Assembly: GCF_019048865.1 (NCBI RefSeq)
Contig: NZ_CP077604.1
Location: forward strand, 434,001-498,000
Reading direction: 5' to 3'
DNA length: 64,000 bases
Source: Aquihabitans sp. G128
Lineage (GTDB): Bacteria; Actinomycetota; Acidimicrobiia; Acidimicrobiales; Iamiaceae
The notes under the pieces are model-generated. The model did not search any database. It saw only the letters and a program-made list of their open reading frames with translations, and had not been told where the DNA came from. Below, piece after piece: positions 55,088 through 64,000 of this stretch; position 1 is the stretch's first letter, and every line of letters begins with the position of its first letter. Position numbers and translations under genes: made by a program.

Positions 55088-56791
55088 TCAGACGACGCGG
55101 ATCTCGCACCGGACGGTGGTCCCGGCGCCGGGCTTGCCGGCCACGTCGAGCGAGGCGCCGATGCTCGCGGCGCGCTCGCGCATGCCGAGGATGCCGTAGC
55201 TGTCGAGGCGCCCGGCCCGACCCTCGGGGAACCCGACGCCGTCGTCGGCCACCAGCAGGATGGCGTGGCGGCCATCGCTCTGCCAGGTGACCACCACCCG
55301 GCTCGCCTTGGCGTGGCGCTCGACGTTGGTGACCGCCTCCTGGGCGATGCGCCAGAGCTCGCGCTCCTGGAGGAGCGGGAGGCGGCCCGACACCCGGGTG
55401 TCGAGGCGGGTCTCGAGGCCGCTGCGCGCCTCCACCCGGTCGAGGAAGCCCTGGAGGATCAACGTGACGTCCTGGGAGTCGGTGACGTCGGTGCGGAGGT
55501 CGTAGAGCGTGTCGCGGACCTCGCCCACCACGCTGCGCACGTCGCTGCGCAGGTGGTCGAGCTGCTTGGTGACCGAGTCGCCCTTGGCGTCGGCCTTGAC
55601 GATGCGGTCCAGCTCGAAGGCCAGGTACGCGAGCGACTGGCCGATCCGGTCGTGGAGGTCGCGGGCGATGCGGGTGCGCTCCTCGTCGGCCCCCACGGTG
55701 CGCAGGCGGCCGAACCAGCGGGCGTTGTCGATGGCCAGCGCCGCCGGCTCGACGAACCCGTCGAGCAGCTCCTGGTCCCGCAGCCGGAAGTGGTGGGCGT
55801 CGCGGTGCTCCAGCGCCACCAGCCCGACCGTGGAGTCCCGGGCGGGTAGGGCGGCGTAGAGGCCCGAGGCCATCTCCACCGACATGCCCGGGCCGTCGAC
55901 GAGGAGCTCCGACACCATCACCGGGTGCTTGAGGCTGATCGCCTCGGCGAGTGGCGTGGGCAGCTCGCTGGTGGCGTAGGAGGGCGCCGGTCGGGGGCCG
56001 TCGAACCGCGACACCACCCAGGTCCCGTCGGTCTCGTCGAGGACCAGCAGGGTGATGCCGTCGCTGTCGAACAGGTCCCGCAGCCGGCTGATGGTGGTGT
56101 CGAGCGCCTCTTCGAGGTCGAGCGAAGCCGGGAGCGTCTGCGCCACGCGGTGCAGGGAGTAGAGCAGGAGGTTGGCGTCGGCCAGCCGGCCCAACCGGTC
56201 GAGGGCCAGCGTGTGCTGGCGGTCGGCCTCGCCGGTGACCCGCCGGGCGTAGCCGGCGATGAGCGCCACCAGGATCAGCTCGACGGTCCACTGGGTGGCG
56301 GTCCGCAGGTCCTGGACCCCGGCGCCGTGGGAGACGAGGAAGGGGATGGCGACGCACAGCGCCGAGGCGATGCTGACGCGGAGGGCGAAGGCGAAGCCAC
56401 GCGCGAAGCCCGCCACCATCACCGCGGTGATGAGGGCGAAGACGAACGGCGAGTCCCAGTAGCCGGTGGCGGCCACCACGATCACGTGCAGCGCGACCTC
56501 GACGATGACCCGCACCAGGCTGGCGGTGTCGTCGATGTAGCGCAGCGGCTGGACGATGCGGAAGACGTTGTAGCCCACCACCACCGCGCACCAGCCGACG
56601 ATCCACCACTCCTTGTTGGCGAACGACGGGGCGGCGAGGGCGACCGAGATGGCGGTGGTGCCGCCGCGGATGCCGAGGATGGCCGGCCGGAAGGTGGCCA
56701 CCTGGTCGTGGCTGGTGCGCCCGAGCTCGGCGTCGAGCGGGCCGAGGGCCCGGCGGGCCCCGGGGCTGGCGGCGGTGGGGGCGATCGCCAT
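55088..56791 (-). CDS. membrane sensor histidine kinase with GAF domain
   Basis: A 567-residue kinase. About five or six membrane segments are followed by a GAF domain and a HisKA_3 dimerisation domain with the phospho-His in IARDLHDRIGQSL. The ATPase domain has the N-box (REL...EAVTNVERHA) and the G-box (VADDGVGF). This is the NarX/DesK-type plan that pairs with NarL-type regulators, as here. The ATG begins MAIAPTAAS. It is divergent from coaE by 74 bases. Confidence 0.9.
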   Translation of the reverse strand: MAIAPTAASPGARRALGPLDAELGRTSHDQVATFRPAILGIRGGTTAISVALAAPSFANKEWWIVGWCAVVVGYNVFRIVQPLRYIDDTASLVRVIVEVALHVIVVAATGYWDSPFVFALITAVMVAGFARGFAFALRVSIASALCVAIPFLVSHGAGVQDLRTATQWTVELILVALIAGYARRVTGEADRQHTLALDRLGRLADANLLLYSLHRVAQTLPASLDLEEALDTTISRLRDLFDSDGITLLVLDETDGTWVVSRFDGPRPAPSYATSELPTPLAEAISLKHPVMVSELLVDGPGMSVEMASGLYAALPARDSTVGLVALEHRDAHHFRLRDQELLDGFVEPAALAIDNARWFGRLRTVGADEERTRIARDLHDRIGQSLAYLAFELDRIVKADAKGDSVTKQLDHLRSDVRSVVGEVRDTLYDLRTDVTDSQDVTLILQGFLDRVEARSGLETRLDTRVSGRLPLLQERELWRIAQEAVTNVERHAKASRVVVTWQSDGRHAILLVADDGVGFPEGRAGRLDSYGILGMRERAASIGASLDVAGKPGAGTTVRCEIRVV

Positions 56792-56865
56792 GGGACAGCA
56801 GGTTACGACCATCGGCGCGTGGCCGGTGGGGATCGGGGCGGGCCCGGGCGCCTACGGTTCGGCCC

Positions 56866-57466
56866 ATGTTGCTGATCGGGCTCACCGGGGGGGATCGGGT
56901 CGGGGAAGTCGTCGGTGTCGGCGCGCCTGGCCACCCACGGCGCCGTCGTGATCGACGCCGACGCCATCGTCCGCGAGGTCCAGGAGCCGGGCCAGCCCGT
57001 GTTCCTGGCCATGGTCGAGCGGTTCGGCCCCGGCATCGTCGGGCCCGACGGCGCCCTCGACCGCCAGGCCGTGGCCGACCTCGTCTTCACCGACGGCGAG
57101 GCGCTCGCCGCCCTGAACGCCATCGTGCACCCGGCGGTGGGCGCCGAGATCGCCCGCCGGTTGGAGGCCGAGGCCGCCACCGACCACGTGGTGGTCCTCG
57201 ACGTGCCGCTGCTGGTGGAGTCCGGGCGCGACGACCTCGCCGCCCTGCTCGTGGTCGACGTCGACCCCGAGCTGGCCATCGAGCGCCTCGTGGCGCACCG
57301 GGGCTTCCGGGAGGACGACGCCCGCGCCCGCATCGCCCGCCAGGCCAGCCGCGCCGACCGGCTCGCCAAGGCCGACCGCGTCATCGACAACGCCGGCACC
57401 CCCGAGCAGCTCGACGCCGCCGTCGACGCCACCTGGACCTGGATCGAGTCGCTGCCCCGCCCCTGA
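56866..57466 (+). CDS. coaE: dephospho-CoA kinase CoaE, frameshifted in a G7 run
   Basis: A kinase of about 199 residues. Removing one G from the G7 run at 56887-56893 joins MLLIGLTGG to IGSGKSSVSARLATHG and restores the P-loop GGIGSGKSS. The rest, with VIDADAIVREV and VVVLDVPLLVESG, is intact. CoaE makes coenzyme A from dephospho-CoA and is essential. A one-base consensus error is therefore much more likely than a broken gene. Its place before uvrB (with an insertion) fits the actinobacterial order. Confidence 0.88.
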
Positions 57467-57520
57467 CGCCGGTCCGAGCGGCGGGCCGGCGGTGCGGTCG
57501 CCGTCTGTGTGCCAGGGTCC

Positions 57521-57746
57521 GCGACCAAAGTTGCTGGCGGCCGTTTTGGTTGCGCGAGCGGTTCAGGACTGCCCGTCGTTGCGACCGGAGTTGCTGGCGG
57601 GCGGTTTTGGTTGCGCGAGCGGTTCAGGACTGCCCGTCGTTGCGACCGGAGTTGCTGGCGGGCGGTTTTGGTTGCGCGAGCGGTTCAGGACTGCCCGTCG
57701 TTGCGACCAGAGTTGCTGGCGGCGGTTTTGGTTGCGCGAGCGGTTC
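57521..57746. repeat. tandem array of 60/61-bp hairpin repeats (left array)
   Basis: Three full units and one partial start at 57521, 57581, 57642 and 57703. Each begins GCGACC[AG][AG]AG, continues TTGCTGGCGG, and holds TTTTGGTTGC, which can pair with the start. The rest (GCGAGCGGTTCAGGACTGCC) is nearly constant. The period of 61 would break any reading frame. The base make-up is less GC-rich than the genes around. This is most of the 725-base gap between coaE and the DUF559 gene. Confidence 0.85.
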
Positions 57747-57772
57747 CATGGCACTTCGTGTGCGACCCCTGC

Positions 57773-57998
57773 GACCAATGCTGCGGATCGAGCTTTGGTC
57801 GCGCTGCTGGTCGCTCGACGACGCCTGCGGGGACCAAGGCCGTCGGCCAGGCTTTCGTCGCAGATGCGGTTTTCGGTGGTCCCGTCTCGCATCCGGTCGT
57901 GCGACCAGACGCTTCCGCTGGACCTCTGGTTGCGACGCTGGTCGGTGGTCGGCCCTTGGGGCGGCCGGAGTCGTCGGCGGGGCTTTGGTCGCACGGGG
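57773..57998. repeat. scattered GCGACCA/TGGTCGC elements
   Basis: After the left array several single copies of the same arms occur, for example GCGACCAGA at 57901-57909 with TCTGGTTGC at 57925-57933, and CTTTGGTCGC near 57795 and 57985. They look like decayed units. Nothing coding is seen here; the rest of the gap up to 58191 shows no clear feature. Confidence 0.6.
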
Positions 57999-58191
57999 CG
58001 CGGGGGCGCAGACCGAGCGCGCCGGTGGATCGAGCCCCGGCCGTGCTCGGTCGCCGCCCGCGGCACGGCGGTCGGTGCGGCAGATGCGTCCGGTGCTCGT
58101 CGCCCTCGTCGGCTGCTCTCGAGCGCGGGCCAAGCGCGGGCCGACGGGGTGCTCGGTTGCGGTCGAGCTCGGGCGGGCCCGACGGGGTTCG

Positions 58192-59126
58192 TCAGGCGGC
58201 GCTGCGCAGGCCCAAGGCGGCGGTGACGTCAGCCACCAACCGGTACGGGTGGTGGACGATGTCGTCGTGGGTGAACTTCGAGGACCCGCTTGCCGGCGAG
58301 GGTGAGCCGACGACGACGGGCAAGGTCGTTGGCCATCTGGGCTCGAAGTTCGGTGCCAGCGGTACCCGCTCACCTCCATGACGACGTCACCGGTGAGGTA
58401 CGTGAAGTCGACCCGGGCCACGAAGCCGCCCTCCGCCGGGATGCGCACCTGGCAGTCCGGCAACGGGAGCCCGGCGCCGCGTAGGCGAACGATCGTCTCG
58501 CGCTCGAGCCAGCTCTCCGTGACCGCGCCTCCTGCGCGCTCGGCCAACACCTCGTCGTACGCCGCGACGCCGTCTCGACCCGAGGCCCGGAGGCGCTCGA
58601 GGTGCCAGCGCAACCACCGCTCCGACGCCTTGCGCTCGGTCACCGCCTGTTCGACTGCGCCGGCGAGCACGTCGATGCCGAGGCGGTCGGGGACCCGTGC
58701 GGCCAGCGACGCGAAGGTCCGGGCGAGGTTGAGGCACGGGATGCCCTGGACCACGAGCACGTCCTCGTCGGGAAGCCAGCGGGTGGAGTGCACCTCGGCG
58801 AGCAGCGATCGCCGCCGTTGGACCGGTCGACGGACCAGCACGGTCGGCGGGTCGCCGGGGCCGAACCCGTCGAGGCGGTGCAGCCACGCCGCGGACGGAC
58901 CGGCCGCCACGCCGCCCGCATCGAGGCAAGCAGCGAGGACGGCCTGGTGCGCGGTCTCCGGTGCTCCACCGATCCGGTGGAGCCGCGGCGCGATCCGGAC
59001 CAGCTCCCCGCGGGCGATCAAGCCGCGGCGCTGGCCCGGTGTGGTGCCGAGCTCGTCGAGGTCGCCCCGGGTCAGCAGCGCGTGCTGCACGGCGGCTCGG
59101 GCTCGCAGGCGTTCGGTGTTGGGCAT
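58192..59126 (-). pseudogene. AbiEi-like/DUF559 domain protein with two frameshifts
   Basis: The N-terminal part (ATG at 59126) resembles AbiEi-type winged-helix proteins (LLTRGDLDELGTTPGQRRGL). The C-terminal part is a DUF559 (Vsr-like nuclease fold) domain: VDFTYLTGDVVMEVSGYRWH, then, in the next frame, LRAQMANDLARRRRLTLAG, then, in the third, FTHDDIVHHPYRLVADV and a stop. Both breaks, near 58348 and 58278, fit a single extra A in GAA (minus strand). The full product would be about 310 residues. It is a pseudogene or holds two errors. Hairpin arrays flank it. Confidence 0.7.
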
Positions 59127-59420
59127 GACCGGAGTCCAGCAAGGGGGTGTGACACTTTTGGCGCTGTTCCAGGTCCTTCGGTGGTTCCGGTGCCGCCTCG
59201 CAGGAGCGCCGCCTACGACCAGAGCACCGGTCAGGCCTCTGGTGTGCTGTGCGGCCCCCGAGCAACTCGTGGCGCGCCCGGAGGAGCCAGGCGGCGTTCG
59301 GTCGCAGGTTGGGCCCGAGGGGTGCATGGGGGTGCGGCGGCCGGGAACCGGTGGGGCGATGTCCCGCGTCGAGCGCGATGGGCAACGGGGCACGCGCCTC
59401 GACGTGGGGGCGGCGGAGGC

Positions 59421-59634
59421 GCGACCAGAGCGGGTCTGGCGGTCTTTGGTCGCAGGGTCGGGTCCGACGAAGCCCGAAGGGCGACCAGAGCGGGTCGGGC
59501 GGTGTTTGGTCGCAGGGTCGGGTCCGACGAAGCCCGAAGGGCGACCAGAGCGGGTTGGGCGGTCTTTGGTCGCAGGGTCGGGTCCAACGAAGCCCGAGGG
59601 GCGACCAGAGCGGGCCAGCGCGCCTTTGGTCGCC
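59421..59634. repeat. tandem array of 60-bp hairpin repeats (right array)
   Basis: Four units start at 59421, 59481, 59541 and 59601. Each begins GCGACCAGAGCGGG and holds TTTGGTCGC about 15 bases later, giving a hairpin; the remainder (AGGGTCGGGTCC, GACGAAGCCCGA) is nearly constant. The arms match those of the left array although the rest differs. The gap of 713 bases between the DUF559 gene and uvrB holds this array and no gene that can be supported. Confidence 0.85.
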
Positions 59635-59839
59635 CCGAACCGTCCACGAGCCCCACGCCCAGCAGCGCCGCTCCGGCCCACCGGATCCGCGAACGGTCCA
59701 GAAGCCGGCAGGAAGGCGAGCGCCTGCAGGTCCTCCCAACTCGGGCTCGAGACCGTGGCCCGTCCCTGCCCCGCGCCTGGGCCCGGGTCGGAGCGGCGGG
59801 GCCGGCGGTTCTGTCAGAGGGGGTCCGTACACTGCGACG

Positions 59840-61873
59840 ATGGCCCTGACCAACGTCCCGTTCGAGGTCGTCTCACCGTTCGGCCCGGCGGGAGACCAGC
59901 CCAAGGCCATCGCCTCGCTGGCCGAGGGGATCGAGGGCGGGGAGCGCTACCAGACGCTGCTCGGCATCACCGGCTCGGGCAAGAGCGCCACCATGGCGTG
60001 GACGATCGAGCAGATGCAGCGGCCCACGCTGGTCCTGGCGCCCAACAAGTCCCTGGCCGCCCAGCTGGCCAACGAGTTCAAGGAGTTCTTCCCGAAGAAC
60101 CGGGTCGAGTACTTCGTCAGCTACTACGACTACTACCAACCCGAGGCCTACATGGCCTCGTCGGACACCTACATCGAGAAGGACTCGTCGGTGAACGACG
60201 AGATCGAGCGCCTCCGGCACTCCACCACCGCCTCGCTGCTCACCCGGCGGGACACCATCGTGGTGGCCTCGGTCTCCTGCATCTACGGCCTCGGCTCGCC
60301 GGACTCCTACCGGGAGCACCTCCTCACCCTGAACGTGGGCGAGGAGATCGACCAGCGCCAGCTGCTCGGCAAGCTCATCGACATGCGCTACGACCGCAAC
60401 GACCTCAACCTCACGCGGGGCAAGTTCCGGGTCCGGGGCGACACCATCGAGCTGCACCCGGCGTACGACGAGACGTGCGTGCGCATCGAGCTGTTCGGCG
60501 ACGAGATCGAGCGCCTGGTGATCTTCGACCCGCTCACGGGCGAGACGCTGCGCGCCGTCGAGGACTTCTCGCTGCTGTCGGCCACGCACTACGTCACGGG
60601 GGAGGAGCGGCTGCAGGCCGCCATCACCCGGATCGAGGCGGAGCTGCAGCAGCGCCTGGCCCAGTTCGAGGCCGAGGGCAAGCTGCTGGAGGCCCAGCGC
60701 CTGCGGATGCGCACCCAGTACGACCTCGAGATGATGCAGGAGATGGGCTTCTGCAACGGGATCGAGAACTACTCGGCCCCGCTCGACGGGCGCGGCCCCG
60801 GCGAGCCGCCGTTCACGCTCCTCGACTACTTCCCCAAGGACTTCGTCGTCGTGATGGACGAGAGCCACCAGACGGTGCCGCAGCTCAACGGCCAGTACGA
60901 GGGCGACCGGTCCCGCAAGGAGCAGCTGATCGAGCACGGCTTCCGCCTGCCGTCGGCGGCCGACAACCGCCCGCTGCGGTTCGAGGAGGTCATGGAGCGC
61001 ATCGGCCAGGTGGTGTTCCTGTCGGCCACGCCGGGCCCGTTCGAGCTCCAGGTGTCCACCAACGTGGTGGAGCAGGTGGTCCGGCCCACCGGCCTCATCG
61101 ATCCCGAGATCGTGCTCAAGCCCACCAAGGGCCAGATCGACGACCTGCTCGAGCAGATCAACGCCCGGGTCACCAAGGGGGACCGGGTGCTGGTGACCAC
61201 GCTCACCAAGAAGATGTCGGAGGACCTCACCGACTACCTCCTCGAGCTGGGCGTGAAGGTCCGCTACCTCCACTCCGAGGTCGACACCATCCAGCGCATC
61301 GAGATCCTCCGGGACCTGCGCCTCGGCGAGTTCGACGTGCTGGTGGGCATCAACCTCCTGCGGGAGGGCCTCGACCTGCCGGAGGTGTCGCTGGTGGCCA
61401 TCCTGGACGCCGACAAGGAGGGCTTCCTCCGCAGCGAGACCTCGCTGATCCAGACCATCGGCCGGGCCGCCCGGAACGTCGACGGCCAGGTGATCATGTA
61501 CGCCGACAAGATGACCAACTCCATGCAGCGGGCCATCTCGGAGACGAACCGCCGCCGAGGTCTGCAGCAGGCCTACAACGCCGAGCACGGGATCGACCCG
61601 CAGTCGGTGCGCAAGGCGGTCACCGACATCCTCGACTTCCTCCGGCCGTCCACCACCGCGCCGATCCCCGGGAAGGGCAACCGGCGCGACAGCGACCTCG
61701 ATCGCAAGCGCCGCATGGAGCTGGCCGAGCTCCCCGGCGACGAGCTGGCCCGGCTGATCCACACCCTCGAGGAGGAGATGTCGGAGGCGTCGCAGGACCT
61801 CCGCTTCGAGTACGCCGCCCGGCTCCGCGACGAGATCAAGGACCTGCGGCGGGAGCTCCACCAGGTCCAGTAG
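59840..61873 (+). CDS. uvrB: excinuclease ABC subunit UvrB
   Basis: A 677-residue UvrB. Walker A is GITGSGKS (42-49), the beta-hairpin has [10 protein letters not shown], helicase motifs DESHQT and [13 protein letters not shown] follow, and a UvrC-binding UVR motif closes the protein ([15 protein letters not shown]). It is the damage-checking helicase of nucleotide excision repair. The ATG begins [10 protein letters not shown]; the long upstream extension of the frame runs through the repeat array and is not coding. Confidence 0.97.
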   Translation: MALTNVPFEVVSPFGPAGDQPKAIASLAEGIEGGERYQTLLGITGSGKSATMAWTIEQMQRPTLVLAPNKSLAAQLANEFKEFFPKNRVEYFVSYYDYYQPEAYMASSDTYIEKDSSVNDEIERLRHSTTASLLTRRDTIVVASVSCIYGLGSPDSYREHLLTLNVGEEIDQRQLLGKLIDMRYDRNDLNLTRGKFRVRGDTIELHPAYDETCVRIELFGDEIERLVIFDPLTGETLRAVEDFSLLSATHYVTGEERLQAAITRIEAELQQRLAQFEAEGKLLEAQRLRMRTQYDLEMMQEMGFCNGIENYSAPLDGRGPGEPPFTLLDYFPKDFVVVMDESHQTVPQLNGQYEGDRSRKEQLIEHGFRLPSAADNRPLRFEEVMERIGQVVFLSATPGPFELQVSTNVVEQVVRPTGLIDPEIVLKPTKGQIDDLLEQINARVTKGDRVLVTTLTKKMSEDLTDYLLELGVKVRYLHSEVDTIQRIEILRDLRLGEFDVLVGINLLREGLDLPEVSLVAILDADKEGFLRSETSLIQTIGRAARNVDGQVIMYADKMTNSMQRAISETNRRRGLQQAYNAEHGIDPQSVRKAVTDILDFLRPSTTAPIPGKGNRRDSDLDRKRRMELAELPGDELARLIHTLEEEMSEASQDLRFEYAARLRDEIKDLRRELHQVQ

Positions 61874-61915
61874 CGGTCCCCGCCGCGGGCCACCGGGCGG
61901 GGCAGGATGGCGGCC

Positions 61916-63625
61916 ATGACCGACGGCCCCGCCCCCGCACCGTCGACGCGCCCCTGGCGGCTCGCCGTGCTGGTGGTGGCCAGCCTGGCGTTCCTCGGGA
62001 TCGGGCTGCTCCAGGCGTCACGCGACGCGCCCACCGTCGACGAGGGGGTCGACGTGTCGTCCGGGGTCACCAGCCTGGTCCGCCACGACCTCCGCCTCGT
62101 GCCCGAGCACCCGGCGCTGCCCAAGGCCGTCGCCGCCCTGCCGGCGCTGCTGGCCCAGCCGGTGGTGCCCGACACCGCGGCGTACCGCGAGGGCGACTGG
62201 TTCGACTACTCCGACGACTTCATCGCCGCCAACGCCCGGGCCGGCACCCTGCGGCCGATGCTGGTGTGGGCGCGCTCGGTGGCGCTGCTCGAGTCCATCG
62301 CCTGCGCCGCCCTCATCGCCCTCCTGGCCAAGCGGGCCTTCGGCGCCGACGGCGGCCTGCTGGCCGCGTTGGCCTGGCTGACCACGCCGTACGTGGTGGG
62401 GCTCTCGCACTTCGCCATGATCGACGTCGCCTTCACCCTCGCCGTGCTCGGCCTGGCGCTGCTGCTGCTGCGCTGGCGGGAATCACCGACGCTCGGCCGC
62501 GCCGCGGTGCTCGGCCTCGGGCTCGGCGGGGCCCTGGCCAGCCGGCACACCGGCCTCGTGCTGCTGCTCGTGGTCGTCGGCGTGATCGCCTGGACGCTGC
62601 GGGCCGACGTGCGGGCCGCAGCCAGCCAGGTCGTGGTGGCCGGGCTGGTGTCGGTGGTCGTCGTGTGGGCCGTGTACCGCGGCCTGTCACCGAGCGGGCC
62701 GCCGCCGTCGGTGGCGGCCAACTTCGAGGGCATCATCGGCGCCGGGTCCGACGGCTCCGCCGCCACCCGCCTGGCCACCGCCCTGCCCCTGCCGCTCGAG
62801 TGGCGGGCGGGCTTCGCCTACCTCGACCTCACGTCGACCGCCCGGCCCGCCTCGCTCTTCGGGCGCAGCTGGGACGGCGGGCGCTGGTGGTACTTCCCGG
62901 CCAGCGCGGCGCTGAAGCTCCCGCTGACCCTGGTGCTGGCGGTGGTGGCCGGCTGGGTCGTCGCCGTGCGCGACCGGCAGGTCGACCGGCGGCGCCTGGC
63001 CCAGGCGGTGGCGCTGCCGGCGGTGGCGCTGTGGCTGCTGCTCGTGGGCCAGCCGCTCGACCTGGGCCTCCGCCTGGCGATGCCGGTGGTGGCGCTCGCC
63101 CTGGTGGGCCTCGGCGCCCTGGCCCGCCCGGCGCGACGCCATCGACCGGTGGCGATGGCCGTGGGCGTGCTCCTGCTGGTGCAGGTGGCGGCGTCGGCGG
63201 TGGCGGCGCCGCACTCGTTGGCGTGGACGCCGGTGCCCTGGACCCCGGCGTACCGCTGGGTCAGCGACTCGAACCTCGACGCCGGCCAGGCCCTCTACGA
63301 GGTGCGGGACTGGGCGCGCGCCCACGACCGGCCCTACGTCGCCCTCGACGCCACCCGTGGGCTCGACGTGGAGGGCGGGTCCCGGTCGCTCGACGACGTC
63401 CGGCCGGCGACGGTGCGGGGGTGGGTGGCCGTCGGTGTCACCCCGCTGATGCAGACCCGCCGGGACGACCTCGCCTGGCTGCGTGGCTACTGCCCGGTCG
63501 GCACCCTGGGCGGGGGCAGCGTGCTGGTCTACCGCTTCACGGCGGCGCCGGACCCGGCGCCGGGGCCCGAGCGGCCGGTGCCGGCCTGCATCGGGGCCCG
63601 GGCGTCAACCCGCGGCGACCGCTGA
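61916..63625 (+). CDS. glycosyltransferase family 39-like membrane protein
   Basis: A 569-residue protein with about ten to twelve membrane segments. After the first segment comes DAPTVDEGVD, the acidic catalytic-loop pattern of GT-C enzymes such as ArnT/PMT, and PEHPALPKAVAALP, also typical. It probably moves sugars from a lipid carrier on the outer face. ATG at 61916 has GGCAGG at a better distance than ATG 61907. It overlaps the convergent next gene by 21 bases. Confidence 0.75.
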   Translation: MTDGPAPAPSTRPWRLAVLVVASLAFLGIGLLQASRDAPTVDEGVDVSSGVTSLVRHDLRLVPEHPALPKAVAALPALLAQPVVPDTAAYREGDWFDYSDDFIAANARAGTLRPMLVWARSVALLESIACAALIALLAKRAFGADGGLLAALAWLTTPYVVGLSHFAMIDVAFTLAVLGLALLLLRWRESPTLGRAAVLGLGLGGALASRHTGLVLLLVVVGVIAWTLRADVRAAASQVVVAGLVSVVVVWAVYRGLSPSGPPPSVAANFEGIIGAGSDGSAATRLATALPLPLEWRAGFAYLDLTSTARPASLFGRSWDGGRWWYFPASAALKLPLTLVLAVVAGWVVAVRDRQVDRRRLAQAVALPAVALWLLLVGQPLDLGLRLAMPVVALALVGLGALARPARRHRPVAMAVGVLLLVQVAASAVAAPHSLAWTPVPWTPAYRWVSDSNLDAGQALYEVRDWARAHDRPYVALDATRGLDVEGGSRSLDDVRPATVRGWVAVGVTPLMQTRRDDLAWLRGYCPVGTLGGGSVLVYRFTAAPDPAPGPERPVPACIGARASTRGDR

Positions 63626-64000
63626 GGGCTGGGCGGGCTGCGGCCGGCGCTCGGGCGTCGGCTCCGGGTCGGCCGCCTCGATGCCGGCCGTCCGCTCGTC
63701 GTCGCCGGCGAGGGCCCGGGCGGCGTGCGGGGTGAACAAGGTGATGGCACCGAGCACCATGACCGCCATGGCCATCCGGGTCCCGCCGAAGTTCATCGTC
63801 ACCGGGTTGAGGCCCATGATCGAGAGGAACGCCAGCTGGATGGCGATGGCCCAGCCCAACGGGTGGCGCAGCCGGCGCAGCGCGAGGGCGAGGACGCCGA
63901 TGGCGTAGCCGCCGGCGGTGCACGCCAGGCCCACCAGCTCGTGGCCGCGGCTCCACTGGGCCCGCCACCCGTCGACCAGGCCGACGAAGGGGAGCCCGAG
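63605..64000 (-). CDS. membrane protein, C-terminal part (5' end outside window)
   Basis: The frame is open to the window edge; 131 residues are seen. About three membrane segments (VGLACTAGGYAIGVLALAL, LGWAIAIQLAFLSIMGL, MAMAVMVLGAITLF) are followed by a charged tail ending PSAVAAG. No family is recognised. A GTG at 63934 could be a start, but the frame runs on upstream, so the gene is probably longer. Confidence 0.6.
   Translation of the reverse strand, partial: LGLPFVGLVDGWRAQWSRGHELVGLACTAGGYAIGVLALALRRLRHPLGWAIAIQLAFLSIMGLNPVTMNFGGTRMAMAVMVLGAITLFTPHAARALAGDDERTAGIEAADPEPTPERRPQPAQPSAVAAG

Noticed and set aside
56887..56893. Phase variation of coaE through its G7 run
   Set aside because: CoaE is essential, and similar one-base changes occur in other housekeeping genes in this window; sequence error is simpler.
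57521..57746. CRISPR array
   Set aside because: The parts between the hairpins are nearly the same in each unit, so there are no unique spacers, and no cas genes are present.
58283..58341. Inversion of a segment of the DUF559 gene between GAACTTCGAG and CTCGAAGTTC
   Set aside because: The segment read in its present direction gives a good DUF559 sequence in one frame, so it is not inverted; single-base insertions explain the breaks.
59231..59656. A minus-strand frame encoding 20-residue repeats ([24 protein letters not shown])
   Set aside because: The repeat is open only because 60 is a multiple of three. The matching left array has 61-bp units that break the frame, and the conserved feature is the hairpin, not the peptide.
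58378..63735. A 1785-residue open frame on the plus strand
   Set aside because: It runs across the DUF559 gene, repeats, uvrB and the GT39-like gene in the wrong frame. Its sequence is Arg/Gly/Pro/Ala-rich without any family motif, as expected for shadow frames in very GC-rich DNA.

Overview
The window is very GC-rich, densely coding DNA of an actinobacterium. Start codons are often GTG, intergenic gaps are short, and many neighbouring genes overlap by four bases. Markers supporting this are a complete conservon (cvnABCD), a menaquinone pathway, an Rpf-like cell-wall hydrolase, a WYL regulator, a flavin/F420-type PPOX protein, and a Tad/Flp pilus locus with no outer-membrane parts. The gene mix suggests the class Acidimicrobiia (Iamia-like), but that placement is inference and no rRNA is present to test it.

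Layout. 1-4.7 kb: end of an amidohydrolase, an enoyl-CoA hydratase, an alpha/beta hydrolase and a GH3 glycosidase, closely packed. 4.7-6.5 kb: a peptide-type ABC transporter lipoprotein (minus strand). 6.8-11.1 kb: the conservon (sensor kinase, roadblock protein, DUF742 protein, small GTPase). 11.2-17.6 kb: redox and stress genes, including a Baeyer-Villiger-type monooxygenase divergent from a TetR gene with two matching operators between them, a STAS protein, a zinc-ribbon membrane protein, a Bax-inhibitor-like protein, a WYL regulator and a cold-shock gene. 17.8-28.6 kb: an acyl-CoA ligase, a zinc-ribbon SDR, tRNA-Cys, an Lrp-aminotransferase pair, three tandem small lipoproteins that look like paralogues, a nitroreductase and a thioredoxin-fold YyaL protein. 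28.8-34.3 kb: an Rpf-like protein, REP-like hairpins, a sulfate ABC transporter operon and a CBS protein. 34.3-41.5 kb: a menaquinone cluster (menE, menA, menH, menD, menF, menG) arranged around an unusual palindrome-rich gap. 41.5-45.6 kb: yaaA, a membrane protein, a methyltransferase and rpsA.

45.8-56.8 kb is a Tad pilus module (cpaB, cpaE, cpaF, a VWA-TadB fusion, tadC, a multi-pass membrane protein and a Flp pilin), followed by a NarL-type two-component pair. It lies between rpsA and coaE, and a DUF559 gene framed by hairpin repeats lies between coaE and uvrB. The order rpsA-coaE-uvrB is close-linked in many actinobacteria, so both blocks look like insertions into a conserved neighbourhood. 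The window ends with a GT-C-like membrane protein and a partial membrane protein.

At least six otherwise intact genes, including coaE and menA, are broken by small indels, several of them in G/C runs. This pattern fits sequencing or consensus error better than true gene loss, and those genes are annotated across the break. The DUF559 gene has two breaks and could be a real pseudogene.
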